Source: Bacilli bacterium (GTDB lineage Bacteria; Bacillota_I; Bacilli_A; RFN20; CAG-288). From it: DNA of 64,000 nt. The notes beneath the pieces are model-generated. The model had not been told where the DNA came from and did not search any database. It worked only from the letters and a program-made list of their open reading frames with translations. The stretch spans positions 5,310 to 69,309 of the forward strand of contig CAAGLY010000017.1 of the NCBI GenBank assembly GCA_900770925.1, read 5' to 3'. A program made the position numbers and the translations under genes. Within the stretch, counting starts at the first letter, position 1, and each line of letters opens with the position of its first letter. Shown in pieces: positions 53,301-63,310 of the stretch.

Positions 53301-53854
53301 TTAGCGTTCTTTGATTTTCCAATAGCCTTTACGATTCGTTCCGATTCTCTCGATAAAACCGTTGTCCCGGAGGAAAGCGATATTCTTCCGGATGGCAGAG
53401 ACGCTGATATTCAGTTTTCCGGAAAGCTCGGCGCCGTTGATTTCACTTTGCTGGGCAAGTAAATCAAGAATCCGGTTCTGGGTTTCCGTCAGAATTTGTT
53501 TGGCTTTGCTAGCCTCTGCTGCTAAAGCCCAGGCGGGCTTGAAAGCAAAGTAAATCGTGACAGTGATGACATTTTCGGAGACCTTGATTGCCTCCAATCC
53601 GGCTTTTGGACCGTCAAGAACGGAAATGATCGGAATAATAGAAGGTTTAACGTTAAAAGATATGGCCTGAGATATTTCTCTCAGCGCATGATCTCCGACT
53701 TGCTGACCGCAGACAACACCATTGTTTTTGACACCAAAATAAAGGGGCCTTTTTTGTGCTTGTTCAGCTTAGACACAAGGGAACGAACACCTTCTTTGAG
53801 TTCACTAGTCGACTCTTTGAACTCGACTAGTTCAGTTTTGCACCTGAGTTTCAT
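53301..53854 (-). pseudogene. AlbA_2 (DUF296-like ATP/DNA-binding) transcriptional regulator, frameshifted
   Basis: The N-terminal frame from the ATG at 53854 gives TELVEFKESTSELKEG and LNKHKKG, the AlbA_2 signature. The rest, YFGVKNNGVVCGQQVGDHAL and REISQAISFNVKPSI, then a C-terminal winged helix (ISVSAIRKNIAFLRDNGFIE), continues in the -1 frame down to the stop at 53301. The break falls in the run GGCCCC near 53740-53745; one extra C would restore H-K-K-G-P-L-Y-F-G-V. Proteins of this family regulate transcription; the target is unknown. Confidence 0.75.
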
Positions 53855-54103
53855 GGAATTTGCCTTTCTTATCGAAATTATTGCATCAGAACAGACATAG
53901 TAAATCAACGAATTGTGTAACAGCCATGTAAAAAAACCAAAAGCGCCCCCCTCACTTTCAACTTCACTAATATCAAAAGGACTCATTAAATAACGCTTTT
54001 TTCACTCATCTCTTCTAATTGATACAGGGAGTCTAAGAAAAAGTGTATTTGACTCTTGATATTGCTTTCATTCCTAAAGGAGAAGCAATAAGGAAAATAG
54101 TTG

Positions 54104-54131
54104 TTGACATTCTTAGGGATAGTCTTATACT
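54104..54131 (+). promoter_or_regulatory. Promoter of potABCD
   Basis: A perfect TTGACA (54104-54109) and TATACT (54126-54131) with 16-base spacing, 40 bases before potA. The rest of 53855-54170 shows only a doubtful 60-codon frame on the minus strand and is otherwise empty. Confidence 0.8.
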
Positions 54132-54170
54132 TTAAGGCGCAACAAAATACATAGCGAGAATTAAACATTT

Positions 54171-56027
54171 ATGGCACGAAAAATCCTGGAGTTGCGTGGG
54201 ATAAGAAAGGCTTACGGCGATAACGTAATCCTTGATGATTTCAACCTCTCCGTGAACGAGAACGAATTCGTGACGTTTCTAGGGCCTTCCGGTTGCGGTA
54301 AGACCACGACTTTACGTATCATTGGCGGCTTTGAGTCTAGGCAGGCGGGTCAGGTTCTGCTTGACGGAGTGGATATCTCCTCCTTACCGGCCCATAAGCG
54401 TCCGATTAATACGGTCTTCCAGAAATACGCCCTGTTTCCCAACAGGAATGTCTTCGACAATATTGCCTTCGGACTCCGGAACAATGTCTATTCCAATGTC
54501 TACGACATCGGAACTAGGAACAGGAGGCAGGAAAACAATATTTCCGAAGAGGATATCGATGCATTAAGGAAAAAACTTTCCCATATCGATAAGCCTAAGG
54601 CTGTTAAGGCTTATGTAACCGAACTCTTTGAAAAAGAATCCATTGCCTATAAGGCAAGGCACCTCTTAGAAGAGAAGGAAAAAGAGCTGAAACATAAGCG
54701 GTATGGAGAAATCAGCGAGAAAAGGAAAGAAATCCTTGCTCCCCTATCCATTGATTTAGATACTTTTTCCTTCTCATCTGAGAGGAAATATAAGTCAGTC
54801 AAGGAATCCCTGTTTGAATCCTTGAAGAAAGACGATAGGTATGCAAAGAGGATAGAGCGCCTTAATTCCCGTTCCTTTAAGGAAGACGTCATCAAAAGCG
54901 AAGTCCTTAAGGCATTAAAGCTTGTTAATCTTGAAGGTTTTGAGGAACGCGATATTTCTTCCCTGTCCGGCGGACAGAGGCAGCGTATCGCTATTGCCCG
55001 TGCTATTGTCAATAAACCTCGTATCCTTTTATTAGATGAACCGTTATCCGCCCTTGATCTCAAATTGAGAAAAGCCAGGCGTCTTGAACTCCGGGAAAGG
55101 CAGAGAAAGTTAGGCATCACCTTTATTTTTGTTACCCATGACCAGGAAGAGGCTAGGGTCAGGAGTGATACCATTGTTGTCAGGAACGGCGGAAAGATCC
55201 AGCAGATGGGACGTCCGGAAGATATCTATAATTCACCGGTCAATAAGTTCGTGGCCTCCTTCGTCGGTGCTGCCAATATTTTCCGCGGTGTCTATTCTTC
55301 CTCTGAACGTCTGACTAGGCTAAATAAAACCTTTAAGGTGCCTTCCTTAGACTTTGTCCCTGGCGATCCGCTCTATGTTATTGTTGAAAAGAAGGATATT
55401 GATATCTGCACGGAGGGAAACAGCAAATTCTCTGGAGAAGTTAAAAGTGTTACTTTTGACAGCAACAAGTATTTCCTTACAGTTCAGGTTGGAAATAATA
55501 GGATTTCTGTTGAAACGGATGATAAGTATTCTATCGGACAGCAGATCTTTAGGACGGTGGCCCCGAACAACATCTATTGTGAGAGCATCAAAGAGGATAA
55601 GCATACTCTTCTTCAGAACTATGAAGACGGAAATATCTTTGAAGGCAACTACCTCGGAAACCAGAAAGTCAGTTTCCTCGGTGCTGTCTTTAATACTTAT
55701 GTGACGACTTTCCTTCCGGGAGAGGTCGTCGATGCCGTCATCCGTCCCGAGGATTTTGATTTAGTCATCGATAATCCGGAATCGGCAATTCTCTGCGGAA
55801 AGGTCATCAAGAGTGCCTTTACCGGTGTCTTCTTTACTCTCTGGGTTGATATTCAGGGTATTGTTCTTACGGTTCAGGATTACCAGAATGTTGCTGTCGG
55901 AGATAGGCTCGGTCTAAAGGTCGACTCCTATGAAATCCATAGGAGGAAGGTTGAAGATGCTGACCAACCCAAGGAAATTCAGGAAATCCGGGCTAAGGCC
56001 AAGGAAGAGGCAAGCAAGTTAGCATAA
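54171..56027 (+). CDS. potA: Spermidine/putrescine ABC transporter ATPase with a helical insertion
   Basis: 618 residues, against 350-460 in most bacteria. Walker A GPSGCGKTT, Q-loop VFQKYALFPN, signature LSGGQRQRIAIARAI and DEPLSALDLKLRKA-M-RLEL are normal. EEA-M-V-M-SDTIVV-M-NGGKIQQ shows AGG as Met (55155-55163). Between the Q-loop region (residue ~105) and the signature (~265) there is a Lys/Glu-rich, coiled-coil-like insertion of roughly 130 residues. Long PotA proteins of this kind are known from mollicutes. The C-terminal TOBE region is also extended. Confidence 0.93.
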   Translation: MARKILELRGIRKAYGDNVILDDFNLSVNENEFVTFLGPSGCGKTTTLRIIGGFESRQAGQVLLDGVDISSLPAHKRPINTVFQKYALFPNRNVFDNIAFGLRNNVYSNVYDIGTRNRRQENNISEEDIDALRKKLSHIDKPKAVKAYVTELFEKESIAYKARHLLEEKEKELKHKRYGEISEKRKEILAPLSIDLDTFSFSSERKYKSVKESLFESLKKDDRYAKRIERLNSRSFKEDVIKSEVLKALKLVNLEGFEERDISSLSGGQRQRIAIARAIVNKPRILLLDEPLSALDLKLRKARRLELRERQRKLGITFIFVTHDQEEARVRSDTIVVRNGGKIQQMGRPEDIYNSPVNKFVASFVGAANIFRGVYSSSERLTRLNKTFKVPSLDFVPGDPLYVIVEKKDIDICTEGNSKFSGEVKSVTFDSNKYFLTVQVGNNRISVETDDKYSIGQQIFRTVAPNNIYCESIKEDKHTLLQNYEDGNIFEGNYLGNQKVSFLGAVFNTYVTTFLPGEVVDAVIRPEDFDLVIDNPESAILCGKVIKSAFTGVFFTLWVDIQGIVLTVQDYQNVAVGDRLGLKVDSYEIHRRKVEDADQPKEIQEIRAKAKEEASKLA

Positions 56028-56830
56028 TGAAACGATTCAAAGGCTTAGCCATTCCTTATGCCATTTGGCTTCTCTTTCTCTTCTTTGTTCCTAGGTTTGT
56101 CAGGTTTGTCCTCAGTTTCAGGAATGCTAACGGCAGGGACTTCTCTTCTGCTGTTGGTTCATTAGAGAACTATTCCCGTCTTAATGATCCTTCTATCTAT
56201 AAAGCGGTTCTTAATTCCTTAGTCGTGGCCATAGAGACAGTGGCTCTTTGTTTCCTGTTTGGTTATCCGACTGCTTACTTTATTTCCTTCTCGAAAAGGA
56301 AACATAAGAGGCTATTCCTGCTTCTGTTGATTTTGCCAAGGTGGTCAAACTCTAGGCTTCGGTTCGTTTCCTGGCTGAGATTATTCTCTACAGATGCCTT
56401 TAAGGCACTGAACCTATTGGGAACGAATCAGGCTGTCGTCCTTGTCTCTGTCACTACTTATCTTCCCTTTAGGATCTTTCCAATCTATACAGTTTTAGAG
56501 AAGAGGGATCGCTCATTGATTGAGGCTAGCCGTGATTTAGGTGTTAATCCCATAAAGACCTTCTTTAAGGTTACCCTTCCTCTTTCAAGGAAAGGCGTCT
56601 ATTCCGGAATTCTGATGGTTTTCCTTCCTGCGGCAACGGAGTTTGCTATCTCACAGACCGTCGGACAGGGAAAAGTTCGGTTGATCGGTAACCTGATCCA
56701 GTCCGTCTTTGAAAAGAATAACTTCGGGTTCGGATCTCTGCTTTCGATTCTTCTTTCCATCATCATTATTGCCAGGATCTTTTTATTCAATAAGCTCGGT
56801 AAAAGCGGGGAGGTGAAGAAAAATGCTTGA
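56027..56830 (+). CDS. potB: Spermidine/putrescine ABC transporter permease
   Basis: 267 residues with six membrane segments. The EAA loop is IEASRDLGVNPIKTFFKVTLPLS, of which the first ~20 residues are most conserved. Start codon overlaps the potA stop (ATGA-type). It forms the import channel with PotC. Confidence 0.92.
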   Translation: MKRFKGLAIPYAIWLLFLFFVPRFVRFVLSFRNANGRDFSSAVGSLENYSRLNDPSIYKAVLNSLVVAIETVALCFLFGYPTAYFISFSKRKHKRLFLLLLILPRWSNSRLRFVSWLRLFSTDAFKALNLLGTNQAVVLVSVTTYLPFRIFPIYTVLEKRDRSLIEASRDLGVNPIKTFFKVTLPLSRKGVYSGILMVFLPAATEFAISQTVGQGKVRLIGNLIQSVFEKNNFGFGSLLSILLSIIIIARIFLFNKLGKSGEVKKNA

Positions 56831-57680
56831 AAAGAAAAGCTTTCTCTCTTCTCTCTTCGCTGCGTTCAAAGTCTTCTTTGTTGTCCTTGTTTTCTCCTTT
56901 AGGTATGTTCCGATCGGCATTATCATCTACCAGTCCTTCAATGCTTCGGCAAACTCTATGACTCCTCTTCTCTTTGGAGGCTTCACGCTGAATAACTACA
57001 AGGCAATCTTCACGGACCGGCAGCTCTATGTATCCATATTGGATTCCCTGCTTGTTGCCTTCTGGACAACCCTGATTGCTACTGTCTTTGGCCTTTTTGC
57101 CTGCATCGGCATTCATGCCTTGGATAAAAAAGCGCGGAAAGCCATGGATTTCCTGAATGAGATCCCGATGCTCTCTTCTGATATTGTCGTCGGTATCTCA
57201 AGGAGGATCATCTTCTCCTTATTGCGTCCTGTTTTCCCAAAGATCTTCGGCTTTGCTTCTAGGCTGATCGCCCATGTCTTCTTCACTGTCCCTTATGTGA
57301 TCAGGATGGTCTTACCTAAGCTTGACCAGAGCGATGAGAGCCTCTTTGAGGCAGCCATTGATCTTGGCTGCCCTCCGGTTAAGAGCCTGTTCAAGGTCAT
57401 CATCCCCTCTCTGACTACCGCAATCCTCAGGGGTGCCTTGATTGCCTTTACTCTATCCATTGATGACTTTGTCATCTCGTTCTATACTCAGGGGAACGGA
57501 TTCACGAACTTCTCGAACTATGTCTATTCTAGCTACACGAAGAAGAACTTCTCTGCCGGAAGCTATGCCTTTAATGCTCTGTTAACCTTTGTCACTCTTC
57601 TCCTGGTTCTGATTATCTCTCTCCGCTCCAACAAGAAGAAAGAGAAGAATAATGTCCTGAAGAGGCAGAAAAGCAAATGA
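56823..57680 (+). CDS. potC: Spermidine/putrescine ABC transporter permease
   Basis: 285 residues with six membrane segments. The EAA loop FEAAIDLGCPPVKSLFKVII lies near residue 180. The PotC-like end of the segment, LSIDDFVISFYTQGNG, is typical of the family. It overlaps potB by 8 bases and potD by 4. Confidence 0.92.
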   Translation: MLEKKSFLSSLFAAFKVFFVVLVFSFRYVPIGIIIYQSFNASANSMTPLLFGGFTLNNYKAIFTDRQLYVSILDSLLVAFWTTLIATVFGLFACIGIHALDKKARKAMDFLNEIPMLSSDIVVGISRRIIFSLLRPVFPKIFGFASRLIAHVFFTVPYVIRMVLPKLDQSDESLFEAAIDLGCPPVKSLFKVIIPSLTTAILRGALIAFTLSIDDFVISFYTQGNGFTNFSNYVYSSYTKKNFSAGSYAFNALLTFVTLLLVLIISLRSNKKKEKNNVLKRQKSK

Positions 57681-58861
57681 AGAAACTCGCTGCGATCTTA
57701 GCTGTCTTATTGGCCTTCACTGTCTTTGCCGTCATTGTCATCTCCTCTCCGAGCGAGATCCTCTATTTCATCAACTGGGGCGAATATATTGACCAGAATC
57801 TGGTAAAGAAGTTCGAAAAAGAGAATAACTGCCAGGTGATTGAAGAGGATGTCACTTCTAGCGAGGCAAGGTATCAGAAAATCACTTCCGGAGCAACAAG
57901 CTATGATGTGGCTATTCCGGGAGACTATACGGTGGAACAGCTGTATAAGGAAGGATACCTCTATGAGAGGGATGTGGAGGATATTAAGCTCAGCAATCTT
58001 AGCTCTTATCAGTCTATTTTCAATGATTCCCTTTCTGCCTTAAGGAAAACCTATTCAGTTCCTAGAAGCTATTATAGGCCCTACTTCTGGGGCTCTTATT
58101 CCCTGATCTATTCCACGAAGAAGGATTATGTGGAAGAGAGCGTGAAGACAAACGGATTCAAGACCCTGTTTGACCGCTCCCTGTTCAAGGGAGAGGTGAA
58201 CGTCGGAAGGTATGATACCTCAAGATGGAGGGTTGCCTCCTATCTTCTCAGTAAGGGAGTCAATCCGAATGTGACGGATTTAAAGACAAGGTCTACAGAA
58301 GGAAATATCTCCAAGGAACTGCAGGAAGAGATTATTTCTGCCTTGAAACAGGAAAACTTCGATGAATTCGGAAACGATCAGCTTAAACGTGATGTTGCCT
58401 CTAACCGCCTTGATTTAAGCTATGTCCAGTCCGGAGACTTCTTCGATGCTCTCTATCTCTCCTTAAGCCAGTCCGATAATCCTGTTCAGTTCAATATCTT
58501 TGTCCCTAAGACCACCGCCGCCTTCTTCGATTCGATGGTCATTCCTAAGACCAGCAAGAATAAGATCCTTGCCAACAAGTTCATCGATTTCAGGCTCAAT
58601 CCGGAGAACTCCTATCAGAATGCACGTGCTATAGGATATTCTCCCACCTTAAAGAAAGTATCTTCTCTCTTTGAAAAAACAGCTGAGGAAGGAGAAAGGT
58701 ACTATCAGGATGAGAAGAAAGAACTTACCTTAAAAGAATTCCTAGAAAAATACCCCTACTACCTTGATCCTCTCTACCAGGTGGATGAGGTCTATCGGCT
58801 AGAACCGAAGAGCAATACTTATCTGACTACCTGCGAAACCATCTTCAACCATCTTGCTTAA
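57677..58861 (+). CDS. potD: Spermidine/putrescine-binding protein
   Basis: 394 residues. The motif FINWGEYID, the start of the mature binding domain, is followed by SSEA-M-YQKI and YDVAIPGDYTVEQL, all PotD-like. The N-terminal hydrophobic segment has no lipobox Cys, so the protein is probably held to the membrane by an uncleaved or signal-peptidase I-type anchor. It closes the operon. Confidence 0.92.
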   Translation: MKKLAAILAVLLAFTVFAVIVISSPSEILYFINWGEYIDQNLVKKFEKENNCQVIEEDVTSSEARYQKITSGATSYDVAIPGDYTVEQLYKEGYLYERDVEDIKLSNLSSYQSIFNDSLSALRKTYSVPRSYYRPYFWGSYSLIYSTKKDYVEESVKTNGFKTLFDRSLFKGEVNVGRYDTSRWRVASYLLSKGVNPNVTDLKTRSTEGNISKELQEEIISALKQENFDEFGNDQLKRDVASNRLDLSYVQSGDFFDALYLSLSQSDNPVQFNIFVPKTTAAFFDSMVIPKTSKNKILANKFIDFRLNPENSYQNARAIGYSPTLKKVSSLFEKTAEEGERYYQDEKKELTLKEFLEKYPYYLDPLYQVDEVYRLEPKSNTYLTTCETIFNHLA

Positions 58862-58866
58862 AAGTT

Positions 58867-58902
58867 AAATAATGGATTCCCTAGAAAGGAGTCCATTATT
58901 TT
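58867..58902 (+). terminator. Terminator of potABCD
   Basis: AAATAATGGA pairs with TCCATTATTT around a 15-base interior, followed by T. Confidence 0.75.
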
Positions 58903-58956
58903 GATTGAATTTGAGTCTAAATCGACAGTCTATTTGAAAAGTGCCCTAAAAAAGAC

Positions 58957-58985
58957 TTTCAGAATGAAAACGTTTACCTTATAAT
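58957..58985 (+). promoter_or_regulatory. Promoter of the hydroxyacyl-CoA dehydrogenase gene
   Basis: TATAAT at 58980-58985 with a weak TTTCAG 17 bases upstream. Confidence 0.5.
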
Positions 58986-59013
58986 TACCTTGTTTGCAAA
59001 ACAGGGGGAACTC

Positions 59014-59985
59014 ATGAACTTTAAGAAAATCGTTGTCGCCGGAGGCGGTGTTCTCGGAAGCCAGATCGCTTTCCAGGCTGCCTATTGCGGATTTGATGTG
59101 ACCATCTGGCTCCGTTCTAAGGGAAGCATTACCCGTACTCAGCCAAAGCTTGACCATCTGAAGGAGACTTACCTTAACACCATCAAGGAAAGGGATACTC
59201 CGGAAGGAAAAGATGATCATGTTTTTGCTTTAGGCATTGCGGATAAGGAAACCTTCAATGCTAAGGAATGCAGGGAAAAGACAGAAAAAGCCTACTCTTC
59301 CATCAAACTTGAATTAGACAGGAAGAAGGCAGTCGGAGATGCCGATTTAGTCATCGAATCGAGGGCTGAAAACGAAAAGGACAAGATCAGCTTCTATAAG
59401 ACCTTGGCTCCTCTCCTTCCGGAAAAGACTGTCTTAGTCACTAACTCCTCTACTCTTCTGCCGAGCAGGTTTGCCAAATACACGGGACGTCCGGAGAAAT
59501 ACCTCTCCCTCCACTTTGCCAATTCCATCTGGAAAAACAATACCGCTGAAGTCAGGAGTCAGGAAAAGACCGATCCGAAATATTTCCAGGATGTCATTGA
59601 TTTCGCAAACGCTATCCGCAGGATTGCTCTTCCTGTCCTAAAGGAAAAGAGCGGATATCTCCTTAACTCCAGGTTAGTCCCCTTCCTTCTTTCCGGCCTT
59701 GATCTTTATGTCAATGGCGTCTCTAATCCAAAGAGCATCGATCTCGCCTGGACAAGAGGAACCGGAGCTCCGAAAGGTCCGTTCCAGATCTTCGATACGG
59801 TCGGACTGACCACGGCCTATAACATTGTCAGGCAGTACCAGAAAGTCCCGGGACTCTTCTCTCCTCTCCTTAAAAAGAGGAGGAGGCCTTATAACTTCAA
59901 GGCCAGGGCGAAAGTGCTGAAAGAGTACATCGATGCCGGTAAGCTCGGCAGGTCCTCTGGAGAAGGCTTCTACAAGTACAAATAA
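59014..59985 (+). CDS. 3-hydroxyacyl-CoA dehydrogenase family protein
   Basis: About 323 residues. The NAD motif IVVAGGGVLGSQIAFQAAYCGFDV is followed by DLVIESRAENEKDK, TNSSTLLPS and LHFANSIWKNNTAEV, the order of 3-hydroxybutyryl-CoA dehydrogenases. The C-terminal domain includes GAPKGPFQIFDTVGL and ends in GEGFYKY. The usual HFFNP is HFANS here, so the substrate may not be a CoA ester. The ATG at 59014 follows AGGGGGA. It has its own promoter and terminator. Confidence 0.85.
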   Translation: MNFKKIVVAGGGVLGSQIAFQAAYCGFDVTIWLRSKGSITRTQPKLDHLKETYLNTIKERDTPEGKDDHVFALGIADKETFNAKECREKTEKAYSSIKLELDRKKAVGDADLVIESRAENEKDKISFYKTLAPLLPEKTVLVTNSSTLLPSRFAKYTGRPEKYLSLHFANSIWKNNTAEVRSQEKTDPKYFQDVIDFANAIRRIALPVLKEKSGYLLNSRLVPFLLSGLDLYVNGVSNPKSIDLAWTRGTGAPKGPFQIFDTVGLTTAYNIVRQYQKVPGLFSPLLKKRRRPYNFKARAKVLKEYIDAGKLGRSSGEGFYKYK

Positions 59986-59989
59986 AAAT

Positions 59990-60016
59990 ATGCCTCCGCT
60001 TCTGCGGAGGCATTTT
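59990..60016 (+). terminator. Terminator
   Basis: ATGCCTCCGC-TTCT-GCGGAGGCAT followed by T. Confidence 0.9.
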
Positions 60017-60059
60017 CTGTCTTAAAACACAATCGGAAGTTTGATATTTATCCATGAAG

Positions 60060-60088
60060 AAAAGCGGACCTTACGCCCGCTTTTCTTT
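60060..60088 (-). terminator. Terminator of the repeat lipoprotein gene
   Basis: AAAAGCGG and CCGCTTTT pair around a 9-base loop, usable from either strand, between two convergent genes. Confidence 0.75.
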
Positions 60089-60108
60089 TTAAATGCCTGA
60101 ATCAGCGA

Positions 60109-63100
60109 CTAGGATGCTTTTGGAACAAAGGTCCTCGTGCAGGTGATATTGCCTTTGCTGTCCTGGGAAATCTGAATGGTCAGATGTCCGTTTTCTGCAT
60201 AAGCAGAAGCTAACCTGAAGTTGCTTCCGTTGTCAACACAGGTCCAGGTTAAGGTAGTATCCTTTGCTAAAGCTTCCTTCGCCTGGGTGATAGCCTGATA
60301 GTCAAACAGAGAGCCGTTTAATGTTAAGGTATTGATTCCGGTATCGAGAGTGATTTCCTTCGTTCCGATGGAGAAGTAAGGGATGACGTGTCCGCCTAAC
60401 TCTTGTGTCCTTGCTGTCTTGATATCACTGTTCCAGTCTGTTTCCGGTGCTTTATCGAAAGCCTTGGAATAGGTGACAGTAAGAGTGATAGAGGGTGAAC
60501 AGGTTAGGCTATAAGTAAGGACATTTCCGTCTTTTGCAGTTCCCATCCATTCGGCAGTCCTGCCCATACTGGATGCGCATAAATCCAGATAAGTGGTCTT
60601 CAAGGTCGGATCAGCAGCCTTGAGGGCTTCTTCAATTGCCCTAGCTTTTGCCTGGAGAGAACCAGAAGTGGAATCGCTTCCCTTGATGACCAGACTGTTC
60701 GACTGCGTTTTCCTTGTGACGTTCCCTAAATCCATGTAAGGAAGAATCGTTCCGCCGAGATTATCCGACCTTAACTTCTTATTGGCTGCATTCTCATTCC
60801 ACTTTTCTGTGGTAGAGGAACCATCATCGATAGACTGCGGGCAATCATAGTAGAAGTAGGCGACAGAACTGGATTTCGTCTTGTTTCTGGTCGTACGGGA
60901 AAGGACGAAGCGGATGTAGCCGTCTTTCGGAGAGGTGCCAAGGGACTTATATCCCTGGATAGCGGCTCCGGTAGAGTAGCCATCATGATGATATTCGCCT
61001 TCCGTGATGTAAGAGACAGTATAACCGGCTTTAGTAAGGATATCCCTATTGTCACGTAACCTGCTGTCTTTCCAGAGAGCACCGGAAATCTGAATTCCGT
61101 TATTACCGGATTTGGAGACAATCGGATGTTTCCTTCCGAGATAGACCATCGGAATCGTGTTGTTGCCTAAGTTCTGGCTGATTAACTGCCTGTCAGCATC
61201 AGAATAGCTCCTTGTTGCAGAGTCAGAGGAATTGTACGGAGGAACGACCTTGATAAGAAGCTGAGCAGTTCCCCAGTCATCATCGAGAGTAACGGAGATA
61301 GTGTATCCATCTTTTGTTAAGGTGGCCACATTGTTTGATTCATTCACAGTCCATCCGTCCGTGCTATCTTTGAAAGTCTCATTGAACAGCATGGTCAGGA
61401 TATCGTTCTTCTTTGCACTTCCGGTGATTTCAAGGCTGGATCCGCTATAGGAAACCTTCAGATCACTATCTTCACCGATGAAGACATACGGAATCGAGGC
61501 GACATTATCGGTTAAGGTAGCAATCTTAGCTTTTACGCTATCGGAATAGTCAGTTTGAGAAGTCCAAGGCAGATAGAAGACATCAATCTCAGGGGTACCA
61601 TAATTCTGATAGACTTTCGCCCTATAGTATCCTTTTTCGGTCTTCTTGGTGAAGCAGACTTCACTTGCTGTAGCTGTACCTTCTTCTGTCCAGCCGCCGT
61701 TATCCTTAAATGCCTTGACTGCATTGGTGATGATTTCATCGTCCCAGCTCTCCCCGGTGATCCTAAGCTTTCCGTCGCTATAATCCCATTCGGCTTCCGG
61801 ACTCTTGGTTCCTAAATAGACATAAGGAATCGTTTCGCCGTTGAGGCGGTCAGAGATCTCTTCAAGGACATCGTTCGGATAGTTCGTAGACGGGTCGTTC
61901 TTGTTGTAGACAGACTTCCTGGTGAAAATACATTTCACCCTATCGATTTTATTGTAGCTGTATTTATACCTAGTCCTCTTCCAGACGACTCCATTTTCCG
62001 GTTCGACAGGAGAATCAAGGATGAGGACATCATCGTAACTAGAAGAGCTTTCTTCTTCGCTGTTTTCTGTCCAGGTAGAGAGAACACTCTTTGCATTCGA
62101 GCGGGCTAAATCATTCCATTTCCTTCCGACAAGGGAAACCTTGTTCGCGCTGCTTGTTTCTTCGACAAAGACTTTCTTTCCTAAATACACAAATGGCGGA
62201 ACAAGGTCAGAACAGTTCTTTTTGAAAGCGGACTGAATATCATTGTCCCAAGCTGTAGCTTCATCCGTCTTTCCGAAAGCCGGATCAAGATAGAACTCGA
62301 TGGTGGCATTTCCGCTTTCATCTTCATAAAGGAAGATACGGAGATTGCATCCGTCAGTTTCTGTTTTCTCCCTGATTAAGATGTTAGACCTATAAGGAGC
62401 TTTTTCCTTTTCTAACGCCTGGTTTTCGCTATAGCCATCGGCCGTAAGGACAGTTAAGGCATTAGAACGGATACGGTCATCCCATAATCCGCCATCAACA
62501 CCGAGTTCAATACTCTGATAACCATAGGCATGAGTGGAAATAAAAGGATTATCCGTTCCGAGATAGACAACGGGGAACTTATGTCCATCAAAATATTTCT
62601 CCTCTAAGCTGACACCCTGGGAATAGAGAACACTATCCGGCCATTTTGTGAAAGAAGAAGGAGTAAATGGCTGAAGCAGAGTAATCGACCTTTCCGGATA
62701 ATAGCCGAATCCGTTTACGCTGCTGGCCTTTTTAATGACGATAGAGAATCCGTAGCCATCATCAAACGTCTTGATGCCGACAACCTTTTCTTCAGTGCTC
62801 TTAGAAGTATCGTACTTAGCGTTATCTAAGACCGCCTTAGTATCCGTCAGAATCGAATCGGTCCATTTACGGCCATTGATGACTACACCTGCTCCGCTAT
62901 CCCTTTCCTTCCAGGTCGGAGTCGTTGTTCCGAGATAAAGCAAAGGAACATCATTGCTATGGGTGAAAGAGGTCGAATCGAAGATGGCCTTGAATTCCTC
63001 TTTGATATCATTAGAATAAGCAATCCTCTTAGAGGGCTCATAAGGCTCGTCATAATTGATATGGAGGACAGGATTATTGTCGTCACTTGCTCTTAAAGTG

Positions 63101-63310
63101 ACCGTGATATGGGATTCTGCACTAGAAGCAGTCACGACTCTTGTGGTTCCGTTGACCGAATAATTTGCGGCCCGGTAGTTGGTTTCGAATGTGTTGACAA
63201 GGACAGCACTGAAAGAGGCAGAACCCTGAATTTCGAGATGATAAGCCTCTGATTTAGATTCCTCGTACACATCATAGCTGATCGGAGAACCTAAGTTGAT
63301 ATAAGGAATC
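60109..63310 (-). repeat. Nine-fold protein repeat in the large lipoprotein gene
   Basis: The opener LIPYINLG, PLLYLGT, FPVVYLGT, VPPFVYLG, IPYVYLGT, IPYVFIGE, IPMVYLGR, ILPYMDLG, VIPYFSIG recurs nine times at 112-137-residue spacing. The modules are too diverged to show at DNA level. Confidence 0.8.

Noticed and set aside
53986..54168. 60-codon frame on the minus strand before potA
   Set aside because: It covers the strong TTGACA/TATACT promoter of potA and shows no domain or ribosome site.
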